From assembly GCF_032884065.1 (NCBI RefSeq), contig NC_088880.1, forward strand, positions 29,229,298 to 29,293,297: DNA of 64,000 bases, written 5' to 3'. This document shows positions 31,780-42,359 of this stretch, in pieces. A program made the translations under genes and the position numbers. Numbering within the stretch: position 1 is the stretch's first letter; each line of letters opens with the position of its first letter. The DNA comes from Artemia franciscana (lineage: Eukaryota > Arthropoda > Branchiopoda > Anostraca > Artemiidae). The notes under the pieces were generated by a model, which did no database searches, was not told the DNA's origin, and worked only from the letters and a program-made list of their open reading frames with translations.

Positions 31780-32690
31780 GAGGTGCCCAGAGCCAAATTA
31801 TCTACAGCCCCCCCCCCCCCCTCCGACTCAAATATAAGCTAAAAAGCCAATTCGAAATGAAAAATTTGGCCAAAGTGGGCAGCCTCTCTCAGTCTTGGTA
31901 CCCGGGGTAGCTGACGCATTGAGCTCCCCTCCCCTTTGAAAGCCTCTGGCCCCTCCAGATATATTAGCCTACTTCTAGGAGGTGAGCATTGCAATTGTAG
32001 TGTCAACCATGCCAAGAATTTTTTTAAGATCCTCGTTTTGCCTTCCCTTTGGTCAAGGGCCTGACAATATCATCAAAATATGTCAATGCATTTAAGTAAA
32101 ACCACACTGTTGGAAAGAAGGGTCTTTGAATTTACATCATAAAAATATACCTGCTGTGAAGCTATATAGAGGCCTACCAACAGTCAAAGGCATCCCGAGC
32201 CTTTTTTCATTGGGAGGGGGCGAACTTCGTAGATTTTACCGAATCGCTACCTGATTTTTACCGAATCGCTACCTGATTTTTACCGAATTAAAAAAAAGAA
32301 GATTAGCCTTAAAATATACTTTAATATGTAGAGATCACATAATATGTACAATATCATAATTAGACGAAAATTCGTTTAGTTTTCATTCCATTTTACTTTT
32401 GAAGTATCTGAGACAAGTCGTACTCGTTCGAAAAATAAATAATAAAAAAAAAACTGGTAAAAACTATCCATAGCCAGAATCTTGTTAGGAGAAGGGGTTT
32501 CGGAGGGGGGCGGGTATAAAATAAGATTTAAATATCAATTTTCCGTGGGGGGGGGTATTTTTCACGGTGGACTTTTTCCGGGGGAAGGCGTAAACACCAG
32601 CCACCGATGGATCATCGGTGGTAGCTTTAACCTCCGATGATGCACTGATGATCTAATAAACTGTAGTTTACTTGGACAAAAGTATTCTCC
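31780..32690. other. Repeat fragments, no gene
   Basis: C-run at 31807-31821 and G-runs at 32501, 32546 and 32579 mark worn dispersed-repeat pieces. At 32238-32290 a 25-bp unit TTTTACCGAATCGCTACCTGA occurs about 2.5 times. Nothing coding. Confidence 0.4.
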
Positions 32691-32863
32691 GAATTGATTA
32701 CTAAAATCATGGCGACAAATAATATATGCCTAATAATGACGAATGTAATAGTGCAAAGTAAATTGATATTAGCCAATATGAGAAGAGATGAACAAATCGA
32801 AAGAAAGAGGAACAGTAAAAATGCATGAGATGACAGAAGAGCGGTAGCTCTTGTACATGCAAA

Positions 32864-33331
32864 TTATTTCCAAAGATTCGAGAGATCGTCCCACATCCGG
32901 AAATGACGGGTTTGTTTAACCCCTTTAAAGACGTCCAGAACAAAATTCTGGTCAATATATATTGCGATAAAAAGCGATTTCATGCCTGAAAATATTAATT
33001 GTAAGCCGGCATCTCCACTCCCTATGGCGTGATCAGGTAGTGGCAGGGCCTTAGGAATTGGTGAGACAGTTATCGCCATAGTAATACTTTCACTAACAAA
33101 AGCTGTAGTGACCGTAATATTGTCATCTCGCTTTTGCTTCTTTATCGCCGCAAACGGATCTTTAACCAACGGCACAATCACATATTTCTGTGCTTCTTCA
33201 AGACTGTTGTGAATATGACAAAGCCGATCTTTAAAATAGTCTATTTTTCTAGCGTCACATTCACAGCATTTGGCGGTTATACGGTTGGATCTGCTTACAG
33301 AAACATTACGCTTGTTATTGGCACTTGACAT
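32864..33331 (-). CDS. Hypothetical 155-residue ORF
   Basis: The longest single open frame outside TLK that is not simple repeat: ATG at 33329-33331, stop near 32864. It begins MSSANNKRNVSVSRSNRITA, then a Cys pair (KCCECDARK), a charged segment (VKDPFAAIKKQKRDDN), a hydrophobic Ile/Val/Thr-rich middle and a C-terminal part near DDLSNLWK. I recognise no family. It may be a single-exon gene, an exon, or a transposon-derived frame. The promoter side is a short-repeat tract (33342-33420). Confidence 0.3.
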   Translation of the reverse strand: MSSANNKRNVSVSRSNRITAKCCECDARKIDYFKDRLCHIHNSLEEAQKYVIVPLVKDPFAAIKKQKRDDNITVTTAFVSESITMAITVSPIPKALPLPDHAIGSGDAGLQLIFSGMKSLFIAIYIDQNFVLDVFKGVKQTRHFRMWDDLSNLWK

Positions 33332-33341
33332 TTCAGAGCAA

Positions 33342-33420
33342 ACAATTCAAACTACAATTCAAAATCTACAATTCATCAATCTACAAATTCTACAATCTCA
33401 AATCTACAATTCAAACTAAT
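33342..33420. repeat. CTACAATTCAAA short tandem repeat
   Basis: About seven imperfect copies of an 11-14 bp unit (CTACAATTCAAA, CTACAAATT), just upstream of the hypothetical minus-strand ORF. Confidence 0.8.
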
Positions 33421-33429
33421 TTCACAAAA

Positions 33430-36400
33430 CTAATTGTACCTTACTCAGAAGAAATTTAACTGCCCTTTCTTTTCAACCTGTTTCAAACTGGCAGACTGAC
33501 TGACAAAAATACGGTTTAATAATTTTTTTTTCTCGTTTCCAAAGACACTGAACACCTAACTTGGGTAAGATAAAGGGATGGACGAGGGTAACTCCAACTC
33601 GAAAGAGGCTTCGAAAGGAGAGCGATAAAATTTACAGAACAGACTAAATGGGAGATGAAATTATAGTAATATAGAATTATAAAAAATCCCATTAAATTGG
33701 TGTAAAGTCGCTTTACAATTGTTGTAAAGTAAATCTAAAAGTGCTCAATTTGACAAGTTTTTTGTCAGTCGAGTGAAAAATCATTGGTACTCGTCTGTTA
33801 AACAGAACACACCCAGTGTGTGAAGTTAGGTTAATCCTAATGAAATATATCAAAACATGATAATAATATAATACTTTAGAAGCAAAATTAGGGAAACTAC
33901 AACAAAGAACTGGAAAGTAGCCCGCACAGAACGCATTATATTTAAAACCTAACTTAACTTCTAACCACCTCTATATATTAAATACTTCACAAAAATACAC
34001 ATACATCGTCATTTTTCTCACTAAAAATAAGCAGATCATAACCAATCCCATAGAGGCAAACCGGTTTCTGGCAGATCTTACGCAGTATAATTCTTGAGTG
34101 TGTTCCATTTAACAGACAAGTACCAAATCATCTTTTGAATTTATGGAAAAACTTATTCTTCCCTCCTAAGTTAACAGATAATTTCCAGCAAAAAGCTGAA
34201 AATATCTGGTTGTGCATGTTTACAAAAATAAAATTATTCTAAGAAATGAGGACTTCTGGCTGGATAGTTTCAAGCTCTGTATGATTTACTTGTTTATTTC
34301 TTCTTAAAATATGGAGGAAAAAAGACCTCATTTAAAATTCTTTTGTTCCATGTCATGAAAAATCATCTACTTAATTGGTTAGAGTTTCTGTGCAAAATGT
34401 AAGATTTTACCTTTTTTGAATTTTTTCCCTAAAATTACCTTTTGAATTTTCCAGTCATTTTGCCAATTCGTGTACTATTCTCTGTTAACCTTTTCAGTTG
34501 GATTTCTGACTAATAACCAAACTACACAATAAAGTAATGAATGTGAACCAGCTGATATTTTCGAATCTTGTAACTGGAAATACTAAACCAATACAATTCA
34601 ATACGGTGATGTGCCTAATGCTTGAATTCTACAAGTTTGGTTACAGATCAGATAGGAGCCAAGAAAAAACCTTTACAAATTTAGTGACAGGCCAGGACAA
34701 GTAGAAAAACTAAATTTGGTTGTTTTATAACTGCCTACAACAACAAAATTTGCGAATGTTTGATGAATTACACTGAACATTTTTTAAGCATTACGTAACA
34801 CTCTCCACCCCAAGGGTGTAGGGGGTCCGCCCCCCTACCCTCGGGACGCCCCTGCCTACTGTAAATAATTTTTATTTTACTAGATGTTTAATATAACCTT
34901 TAAAAATTCTGGAATAGTTGTTTGTCTATCTGTTAATGTAATTTCCAGTCAGCATCCTCTAAAAAGATCGATTGAATCACTAGATCACTGCTAGATGTGT
35001 GTGTTTAATTTTATTTTGACCTTTTATGTGACAGTACCAGCCTCAGATTTTTAATCAACAAGGTATGAAACTCTTAGATATCAACTATCTTTGAAACCAA
35101 ACACTTTTGCAAAATATGCGCTTAATGTGCTTCTTTTGATATTTCTATATTGCTTCTGCAATATATTGCAATTCCTATATTGCTGATATTCCTATATTGC
35201 TTCTGCCCTGAAATCAGCAGGTCCAGGGACTCGAAACTATCAACTTGGGTGGGTATCAAGCACCATTTCTAAGCCAGAAAACTGAAGACTTTCAATTTTG
35301 GATATTTACATTGTAACACTAATCCCACATTTAGTTAGCAATAATAAGAGACTTCAAATGTAAATTAGCAGAAATCACACCACTTTCGGTAAAATATACA
35401 CTTGACCTTCCTGTATTCCAATAGAAAGTCCATAGTAATGGCCGTGCCCATGAAATATGCCAAAGTTCTAATCTTTGTCCTCGTATCATAAAAAGAAAAA
35501 TATCGCCGCAAGTCTAAAAAAAAAAAAAAAAAAAAAAAAAACATCAACTGGTGTACAAAAAACATCAAAATCACCAATTTTTCATTAAAATATATCTGTG
35601 AAAAATCAGCTATTTCTATAGTTTGAAGCCCATAACTCTGGGGCTACAGTTACCTCTTTACTCCTTGAGGCCATTTTTCTTTGCCCTTTCAAGTATTTTC
35701 ATTAAAACGACTATCTTGAAATTTTGATTCAATGCCAAGTGGGGCTACTGGAGTGCCTGGGAATAAGGGGGCACTGGAGACGTTAACCCATCCTCAAATT
35801 GGTTTCAGTGCTTGAAAAGGGCGCTAGAACTTGAGATCAAATGAGCCCTTACACAAATTTCAACAGCAATCCATACTATATATTGACCTGTGGACGAAAA
35901 ACGAAAAAACAATGGGAGACAAATCACCTGTTATATTGTCATTCATACATAACAAAAACAAAACTTGCAGATAAAAACTAAAAAAAGTTAATAGTTTAAA
36001 ATGATCACGCTTTACTTTGATGTCCACGTTCAATTTGTGTCAGTTCTACATGATAGCTCCTGAAATAAAAAGAAAGATTCTTTAAAAACTGGACACTAGA
36101 CTACAATAATATGGGCACACATGTTTAACAGTTAGGGAAGAAGGGGTGGTCAGAAATACAAAAAAAAATATTTTTAGGCAATTGTTTTTCAAGTTTTGCA
36201 GGCAAGGTCCTTTAAACCAGTAAAAGACGAAAGTCTAAGAAGAAAGTCTCAGTCTAAGAAGATTTGAATTATGCATTAGCTTGCCTTTTGTTATGGGTGT
36301 GAGTGATCTTATCCAGCTAGTGCCACCTACAAGTGGCACTTATAGTTCCAGTAAGCCCCAGTTTTGTTCATTTTCTTGGTATGATACCCCAATTTTCTAG

Positions 36401-37700
36401 GTATTATACAAGACTCTTGACTAGTTGAAGTGCTGAGAACTGTCTTATCAAGGTCCATAATTTAAGACAGGTAGACTTTGTATCAATAATCCTGAATAAA
36501 AAAATAAATAAATAGAGGACGTTTACACATAGTTACACTCAATCAACCTTGTATGAGGTATTCATACAGTCCCCATGCATATTTGACAAGTAGAAATGGT
36601 TAGAGGGAAGAGTTTGAAACTATACTTTGACCCTGTGGGCCTGACTCAGACTAGAAGTTTTCTAGAAGAACTGTCCATTGAAAGTTATGTATTTGCTTGA
36701 CTGGCCACATACAAAAAAAAAGCTGTGTGAAAAATACTGTTTGACCCATCTTTCTAAGGTTGGAAGGTAGGGTGGAATGAAAAGAAGGATTTATGGATGA
36801 AGGACGACATATTTCTAAAAGTTCTGCTTTTTCGTCACCCCTCTGGTGTCCACCATGAGGTGGGAAAAGACTATTCAAAAACATTCGAAACACATTATAA
36901 TTTCGCTAAAGGAAGTAAAGAGTCAAGCTTTGGACAGACTGCAGTGGAGAAGGAGGATATGAAGCTGTGTTGACCCTAAGTGAATCATTAGTAGTAGCAT
37001 TGATTGGGGCTGTAGATCCGCTCCTGAAAGTTTTATTTACATAGCTCAACAAATGGATTTAAAGTTTAGTTTCTCATAAAAGTAACATGAAGTGCAAACT
37101 AGAACTGTTTAAAACATAGGCTGAAGTGGCACTTGTGGAGGCCCATTTGAACCAAGAACATGCTATATCTTGTAAAAAAAAGGAGGAAGACTAACCTTCT
37201 GCACACTAGCAATAATTAAGTACTGTGTAGAACTACTTTATTTGCCATTTACTATCTAGGAAACTAGTTTAACTAGGGAAATTTAATTATCAAAGGTTAA
37301 TTTACAGCCAAAATTTGGGCAGAAATATGTTTTGAAGTTCTTATGTCTTTTTCTCCAACTTGAAAGGAATCTTAGCTAATAAGTTTTGTTTGCCAAGTTT
37401 GACTTCAGACAAGACATCTTGGCATAGCAGTTCCAGGATTTTAGCCAATTCACTAATAAATGAAACATAGGTGTCACACTTGGGTATTAGTTTAAATTTA
37501 CAAGGAGGGTTTGACTTCTGAACTGTTTAATTACTTAGAGAGGAGTGAAATGCAGCAGCAGTTCCATGGTGACTAAGCAGTCTATGCTAGGTATATACTT
37601 ACAGGATCCAGTGTCTATAGGGAAAACTTCCCTGCCCAACACTCTCTAGATGCATGGTTAGCTTCCTGTGTTACTTTTATTTTATTTTTTTTATTTGAGT
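33430..37700. other. Mostly featureless AT-rich DNA
   Basis: No domain-bearing frame on either strand. Small items: a pure A tract at 35517-35541; TTCCTATATTGCT repeats near 35144-35204; a palindromic GGGGTCCGCCCCCC patch near 34829. A minus-strand acceptor-like CAG at 36060-36062 opens a 9-codon frame that could close the MYCBP-like gene, but this is only a possibility. Confidence 0.4.
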
Positions 37701-37719
37701 TCAAAGTTAAAGTCTTGTT

Positions 37720-38965
37720 CTAGCAGTCATGTGAATATAAAGTTTCTCTCCAAAATTGACCAAGTCCATTTTTGAAGCAATTTGGGGTCTCAGCTTTCAC
37801 AACTGTTTCAGGGAGGGGGTTCCAATTGCCAGTTACTCTGATACTCGAAAAATTTGCTCTTGCTCTGTTCTGAGCCACTGATTTTAAAACCTTATATGAA
37901 TGGCCTCTTGTAGTTTTAACTGTAGCAGGCTGGAAGTAATTTTCAAAGCTAAGTTTCTTCAGGTTGTTCTTTGCCTTGTAAATTTGTATCTGATCTACAC
38001 ATTGACGCCTATATTTTACAGAGGGTAGCTGTAGTTAATGTAGTCTGTCTTCATAGCTCACTTTTTGAGTCATGGGAGAGGCTTTTTTGCTTTTCTTTGT
38101 ACTTTCTCAAGTTCAGAAGAGTCTATTTTATAGTTGGAGCCCCAGATGATATTTCTGTACTCAATGGTTGGTGTGACAAGTCCTTTGTAGAGTTTGGTCA
38201 AAGCATGCTTATCAAGATGTTTGAATCTTTGTCTGACTAAACCAACTAATTGAGTAGCTTTGGCAACTATTTTCTTAGTTTTGCCATGAAACTTGAGCTG
38301 GGAGTCAATTAAGATGCCAAGATTTCGTTGAGTCTACAAGCTCTAAAAGTATTGTTGATCCTGTTTTGTCTACCCTCATAAGCTTTGGTTCTGGGAAATC
38401 TTTATTCTTTCCTATCCACAAGACTTTTGGTTTGATAGGGTTCAAATTCAAACCAGGATTTTGGGAATTTTTTGTTAGCTTGGTATTGTCTGCATATATT
38501 TTTGTTGTGCTTGCAGTACCAGTGCTTATACTGTTGATGAAAAGAATGAAGAGAAGTGGTCCAAGGACACTACCTTGAATTAATCCACTGGTTGTACTAG
38601 AATTTATTCTGAGAGGGTGTCACCTACTCTGACTTTTTGGACTCTATTTCTGAGAAATGATTCAACCCATATTAATTTTTGTTTGGGGAGGTTGAAGTCT
38701 TGAAGCTTCCAGATAAGGTCAGTATGTGGGATGCTCTCAAAGGCTTTTTTGATGTCAAAGAGGACTACTAGAATGAGGTGACCTTCTTTGATGGCTTTTG
38801 TTTTATTGTTTACAGTTTCTAGCAGCTGAGTGGTACAGCTTCTGTTGGGAAGGAATCTGTACTGATTCAAGTTTATGAGGTCCTTTTGTAGAGTATGAGA
38901 GAGTGTTCTGTCTCTTAGGCATCCTTCAAAAAGTTTGCATACCTGTGAAGTAAGACATACTGGTT
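37720..38965 (-). pseudogene. Decayed CR1/jockey-like LINE reverse transcriptase
   Basis: The minus strand, read through several frameshifts and stops, gives the ordered reverse-transcriptase blocks: RPVCLTSQVCKLFE, QYRFLPNRSCTTQLLE, VVLFDIKKAFESIPH, WVESFLRNRVQKVRVG, SGLIQGSVLGPLLFILFI, then YADN where the catalytic YADD should be, ILIDSQLKFH, the thumb region LYKGLVTPTIEY and C-terminal LPSVKYRRQCV, TRGHSYKV, WNPLPETVVKAE. The longest clean stretch is 38604-38870. The second catalytic Asp is Asn, so it is inactive. Its 5' side is cut by the inverted-repeat element at 38966. Confidence 0.9.
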
Positions 38966-39302
38966 CTCTAGAGGGCCCTGACCTTTAAATGTGTGTTATA
39001 AAAGTGAAGCCTTGTAAAATAGATCTTCTGCTTAATTGAAGTACAGGAAAATTGTTTTCAGCTTCATAACTTTGCCCAATTCCAATTTATAAGGTTTTAA
39101 AGATATGCAAATACATTTCCTAAATTTTGAAAAGAAACATTGATATGGCTCAAAATTCTACTCAAATAACAGAAATTGCATTTTCAGAACTAAAGGCAGA
39201 AAAAAAGCAACTTGTAACTGAAAATTAAGGTAAATTGTTGTTTTGTCAAAATTTCAATAGGTATAGACCTGTCATGTAGGCAAATTTCAGGGCCCTCTAG
39301 AG
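38966..39302. mobile_element. 337-bp MITE with 16-bp perfect TIRs
   Basis: CTCTAGAGGGCCCTGA at 38966-38981 is perfectly inverted at 39287-39302 (TCAGGGCCCTCTAGAG). Similarity continues a few bases inward (CCTTT against AATTT). The interior is AT-rich and non-coding. It abuts the LINE relic, whose reading stops exactly at its edge. I could not define a target duplication. Confidence 0.75.
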
Positions 39303-39344
39303 CAAGGAGTGGAGGTGGGTACTTTAAAATACCTTCTTGGGACA

Positions 39345-39535
39345 TACTTTAGCCTGTAGACCCATCCCTGAAAGTCTCATTTTCCTAACCTAAACCCTTT
39401 CTGAGATAACAAGAAGTCAATTAACTAGAATTTTACCCATACTTTAGCCTGTAAAGCCATCCCTGAAAGGTTCATTTTCCTAACCTAAGCCCTTTCCAAG
39501 AAGTCAATTAACTAGAATTTTACCCTAAAAACAAA
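39345..39535 (+). repeat. About 90-bp tandem duplication
   Basis: ATACTTTAGCCTGTAGACCC...CATTTTCCTAACCTAAACCC...AAGAAGTCAATTAACTAGAA occurs at 39345 and again, slightly changed, from 39431. Confidence 0.9.
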
Positions 39536-39579
39536 GAGCTATGACTAAACTATAAAGGTTTGTGAATAATTTTAAGGGT

Positions 39580-39837
39580 AGGGTAAGATGACCAGTACTG
39601 GGACACTTTAATCACTCTGCCTATTCTGGGACAGAAACTTTGGTTGGATTGCAACATGTCCAATACTGGAACAAAAGACAACAGGTTTTTTAGAAGCAAC
39701 CCAGAAAAATATATAGATTGGGTGTCCAAGATTAAAGTCTTTTGTTCCAGTATTGGACATGTTGTGATCCAATCAAAGATTCTGTCCCAGAATAGGCTGA
39801 GTGATCAAATTGTCCCAGCACTGGTTGTCTTACCCTA
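39580..39837. mobile_element. Fold-back element with 98-bp arms
   Basis: Left arm 39580-39679 (AGGGTAAGATGACCAGTACT ... GGAACAAAAGAC) is the imperfect reverse complement of the right arm 39737-39837 (GTCTTTTGTTCCAGTATTGG ... GTTGTCTTACCCT). The arms are about 88% matched by eye and the spacer is about 57 bp. Its right end lies 8 bp into the intron that follows the MYCBP-like exon. Confidence 0.9.
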
Positions 39838-39845
39838 ATACATAC

Positions 39846-40040
39846 CTCTGGAATATTTAGCACTTCTCCAAATATATCATGCAAGAATTTCAGAGGATTA
39901 TCAATTTTATCTGCTTGCAGATAGAGTCTTGTTAAGGCTGCTGTGACGATTTCAGAAATTCCCAACTGCTGTAAATATTTGATAAATTCTGTTCTTTCTT
40001 TTTCCTGGTAAACTTTGGTACCTCCTTCCGAATTTTCCAT
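39846..40040 (-). CDS. MYCBP: MYCBP (AMY-1)-like protein, first coding exon
   Basis: The ATG is at 40040 with good context (GAAATGG). 65 codons lead to a GTATGT donor at 39845, phase 0. The segment EKERTEFIKYLQQLGISEIV followed by AALTRLYLQADKIDNPLKFL and HDIFGE matches the N-terminal two thirds of MYCBP (family pattern KREQFRRYLEKSGV...LVALYEEPEKPNSALDFLK). MYCBP is about 103 residues; the missing C-terminal coiled-coil helix should be on one or more exons at lower coordinates, which I could not identify. The frame is open upstream to 40112, so a 24-residue longer start is possible. Family knowledge: binds MYC and A-kinase anchoring proteins. Confidence 0.8.
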
Positions 40041-40699
40041 TTCAAATTTATAAGCTAGTTGTAAATTTAAACTAGTACTATCGACAGTGTTGCTAGTAAA
40101 AATGTAAATCAACCCAAATTAACTTCTACCATTCGAATTTTACTTTTTTCTTTGTATTTGCCTTTATGTTTTGTTGAACAAAACAGTGTATTACTTAATG
40201 AAAACTGTAAGCTGTAGACAGGAACTTCAAAGATTTACAAAAAAAGGACACTAACCATCTGAGAGCTATGATCTATACGCCATCGGAATATACTAGATCT
40301 TCGATTAACGCAAATTCTTTCAGTGGATTTTAAATTCTACTCAACTCCAAGGCAACCTCCCTGACTACCTTTTTATTTTTCTGGTCTTTAAATACAATCA
40401 AACTCGTTACCATCTTTGAATTCTAAAGCTTATTCTCTAAAGCAATAGAAAAGACTAAAACATCTTTCACGATAATACCTCCCGTGTCAACAAAAGGGCA
40501 ACTTCTTCTTGACGGAATATAAATAATAATTAAATACTCGTGCAGTTCTGTGAGCATTTGACAACAGAATATTCTGAATAAACTATTGCCTTAATAATAC
40601 GTTCGATTTAATAAGCATTTGTCCCTATTACCTTTTATCACAATCAGTGGACCGTCGGAAATTCTACTTTGTTTTCTAAATCAAGGCCTGGTATACATT

Positions 40700-41700
40700 A
40701 GCGATATAAGAGGCTTGACAAAGTGGCAAGATTTGCCACTGGCAGGTGAATTACCACAAGGTGGTGCAGAAATTTTTGGTTAAAAATATAACCCAGTTAG
40801 TCGACCTATTCCCATTTGATCATGACCTTCAGAGATTTATGGGTAATGTAGACCCAAAGTCAAATTAGACTGCAATTTCTTATGATAGCTTTTGTGAAGA
40901 GCTTAGGCAACTCTTATGAAACCTTAGACTAGCTGAAAATAACTGGGGGACATTGATGTTGTTTAGTCCGGACGATAGGGACTAACTTGCTTAGTTCCAA
41001 TAATCGCTTTGTAAAAACAAAGCGATTAATGCACTGGGTGGCATTTGTCAAGACACTGAGTGGAGTCTTAAAGTTCTTTGACATTCTCCTACTGATTCAT
41101 TCTTGGGGATTCATGTATTCTCAAGTTTGCTACTGAAAAACCCTTCGACGTTTAGAAATCCATGTAAAACAAGAAGAGGAATGGATTAATATTCGCTTTG
41201 ATAATTTCAATCAAGTATTGGATAAAGTGTAAATACTTTTTAATGATCAACTATGTGTGAGTGGAAAAAATAAAGTCGATAAAATCTAAGACAACTGCGT
41301 CCAAAAGTGTAAAACCTGCTTTCCATTTAGCCCTACACAATCGGCCAGAAAGGACAATCATTGGCAACTGGTCATCCTTCGTCCGCAGAAAGTACCCTAG
41401 CTATCTCAACCGTTCTGTCATTACATCCTTAGGATGTGGGATTGAAATACACTTTCCGTATAGCCTACTGTTTGAAATATGGTCATTCCGCTGAATACCC
41501 AGAACAATCCGATGGGAATTTCCCTGGAAAACATCTAGCAAATCTTCATCCACTTTCAAAGGACCCATGCTTCAGAGCCGTAATTGACCACTGTTCTTAC
41601 TCTAGTTTCCAATATTCTAATCTTGGCTTACAAACTTACATTGCTATTCTTCCAAACTTTTTTTTTAGCTGTGAAAAAATACCCTAAGCCTTGGCTATTC
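40700..41700 (+). pseudogene. Possible decayed coding sequence, unidentified
   Basis: Between about 40778 and 40985 one frame reads as sensible protein interrupted by only two stops (pieces such as LVDLFPFDHDLQRFMGNVD, SYDSFCEELRQLL, ENNWGTLMLFSPDDRD). Further right, two frames (41261-41494 and 41436-41687) overlap and may be one frameshifted sequence. I do not recognise the family. An old processed pseudogene or a transposon relic would both fit. Confidence 0.3.
41001..41028. repeat. Perfect 12-bp hairpin
   Basis: TAATCGCTTTGT, AAAA loop, ACAAAGCGATTA: a perfect 12-bp stem. There is no T-run to make it a terminator and this is not a bacterial context; its meaning is unknown. Confidence 0.7.
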
Positions 41701-42359
41701 AACATTTAACATCTTCACTGCTGCCACCGTCTTTACTCCCTCTCAATTTAATAATATAACAGTACAATATTTTAACACTAAATGGGAATGCCAAATAAAA
41801 ATAAAAGTGATCTAAGAATGAATGTGAATTACTGTACTTTTATTCAGTACAAAAAGTGTTTGTTCAATAAAAGATAAATAAAAAACGAAACATCTGGTGA
41901 TTTCATTGGTTTTGCCCATTGATACAGTAAGAAAATAAGCTTCTTTTTTGTATGAAACACGTTTGGATTTTGATCATTCAAGACGGTCTTAGAAATGAAA
42001 TTAAAAAAACTCAATTTTCTTTAGAGGTAAGTAAAAAGCAAGTAGAGACCTAAAACGAAGAGAAATTATTTGTTTGCACCCTATTCAGTATGCAATGTGT
42101 ATCAATATGTACATCTTTCTACAACCTAAGTAGAATTTTACCTTGAGGGTTTACACTAACTCAAATAAACCGACTCATATTTCCTTGTGTTTGTAGAATT
42201 TTGAAAAATAATAGACTGTGAAGCAATAATTTTCTGTTTTAAGTTCCGAAAAAGAAATTGTTTTCAAAAGGAATTTTTGCTGATTTATACATTTCTTTAA
42301 ATTTATACTATAGATCAGGCAAAAGGGTTTAGTCCAACTTAGTTTTTTTTGTAAAAAAA

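Noticed and set aside
41001-41028. Perfect hairpin as a transcription terminator
   Set aside because: No T-run follows and rho-independent termination does not apply to an animal genome.
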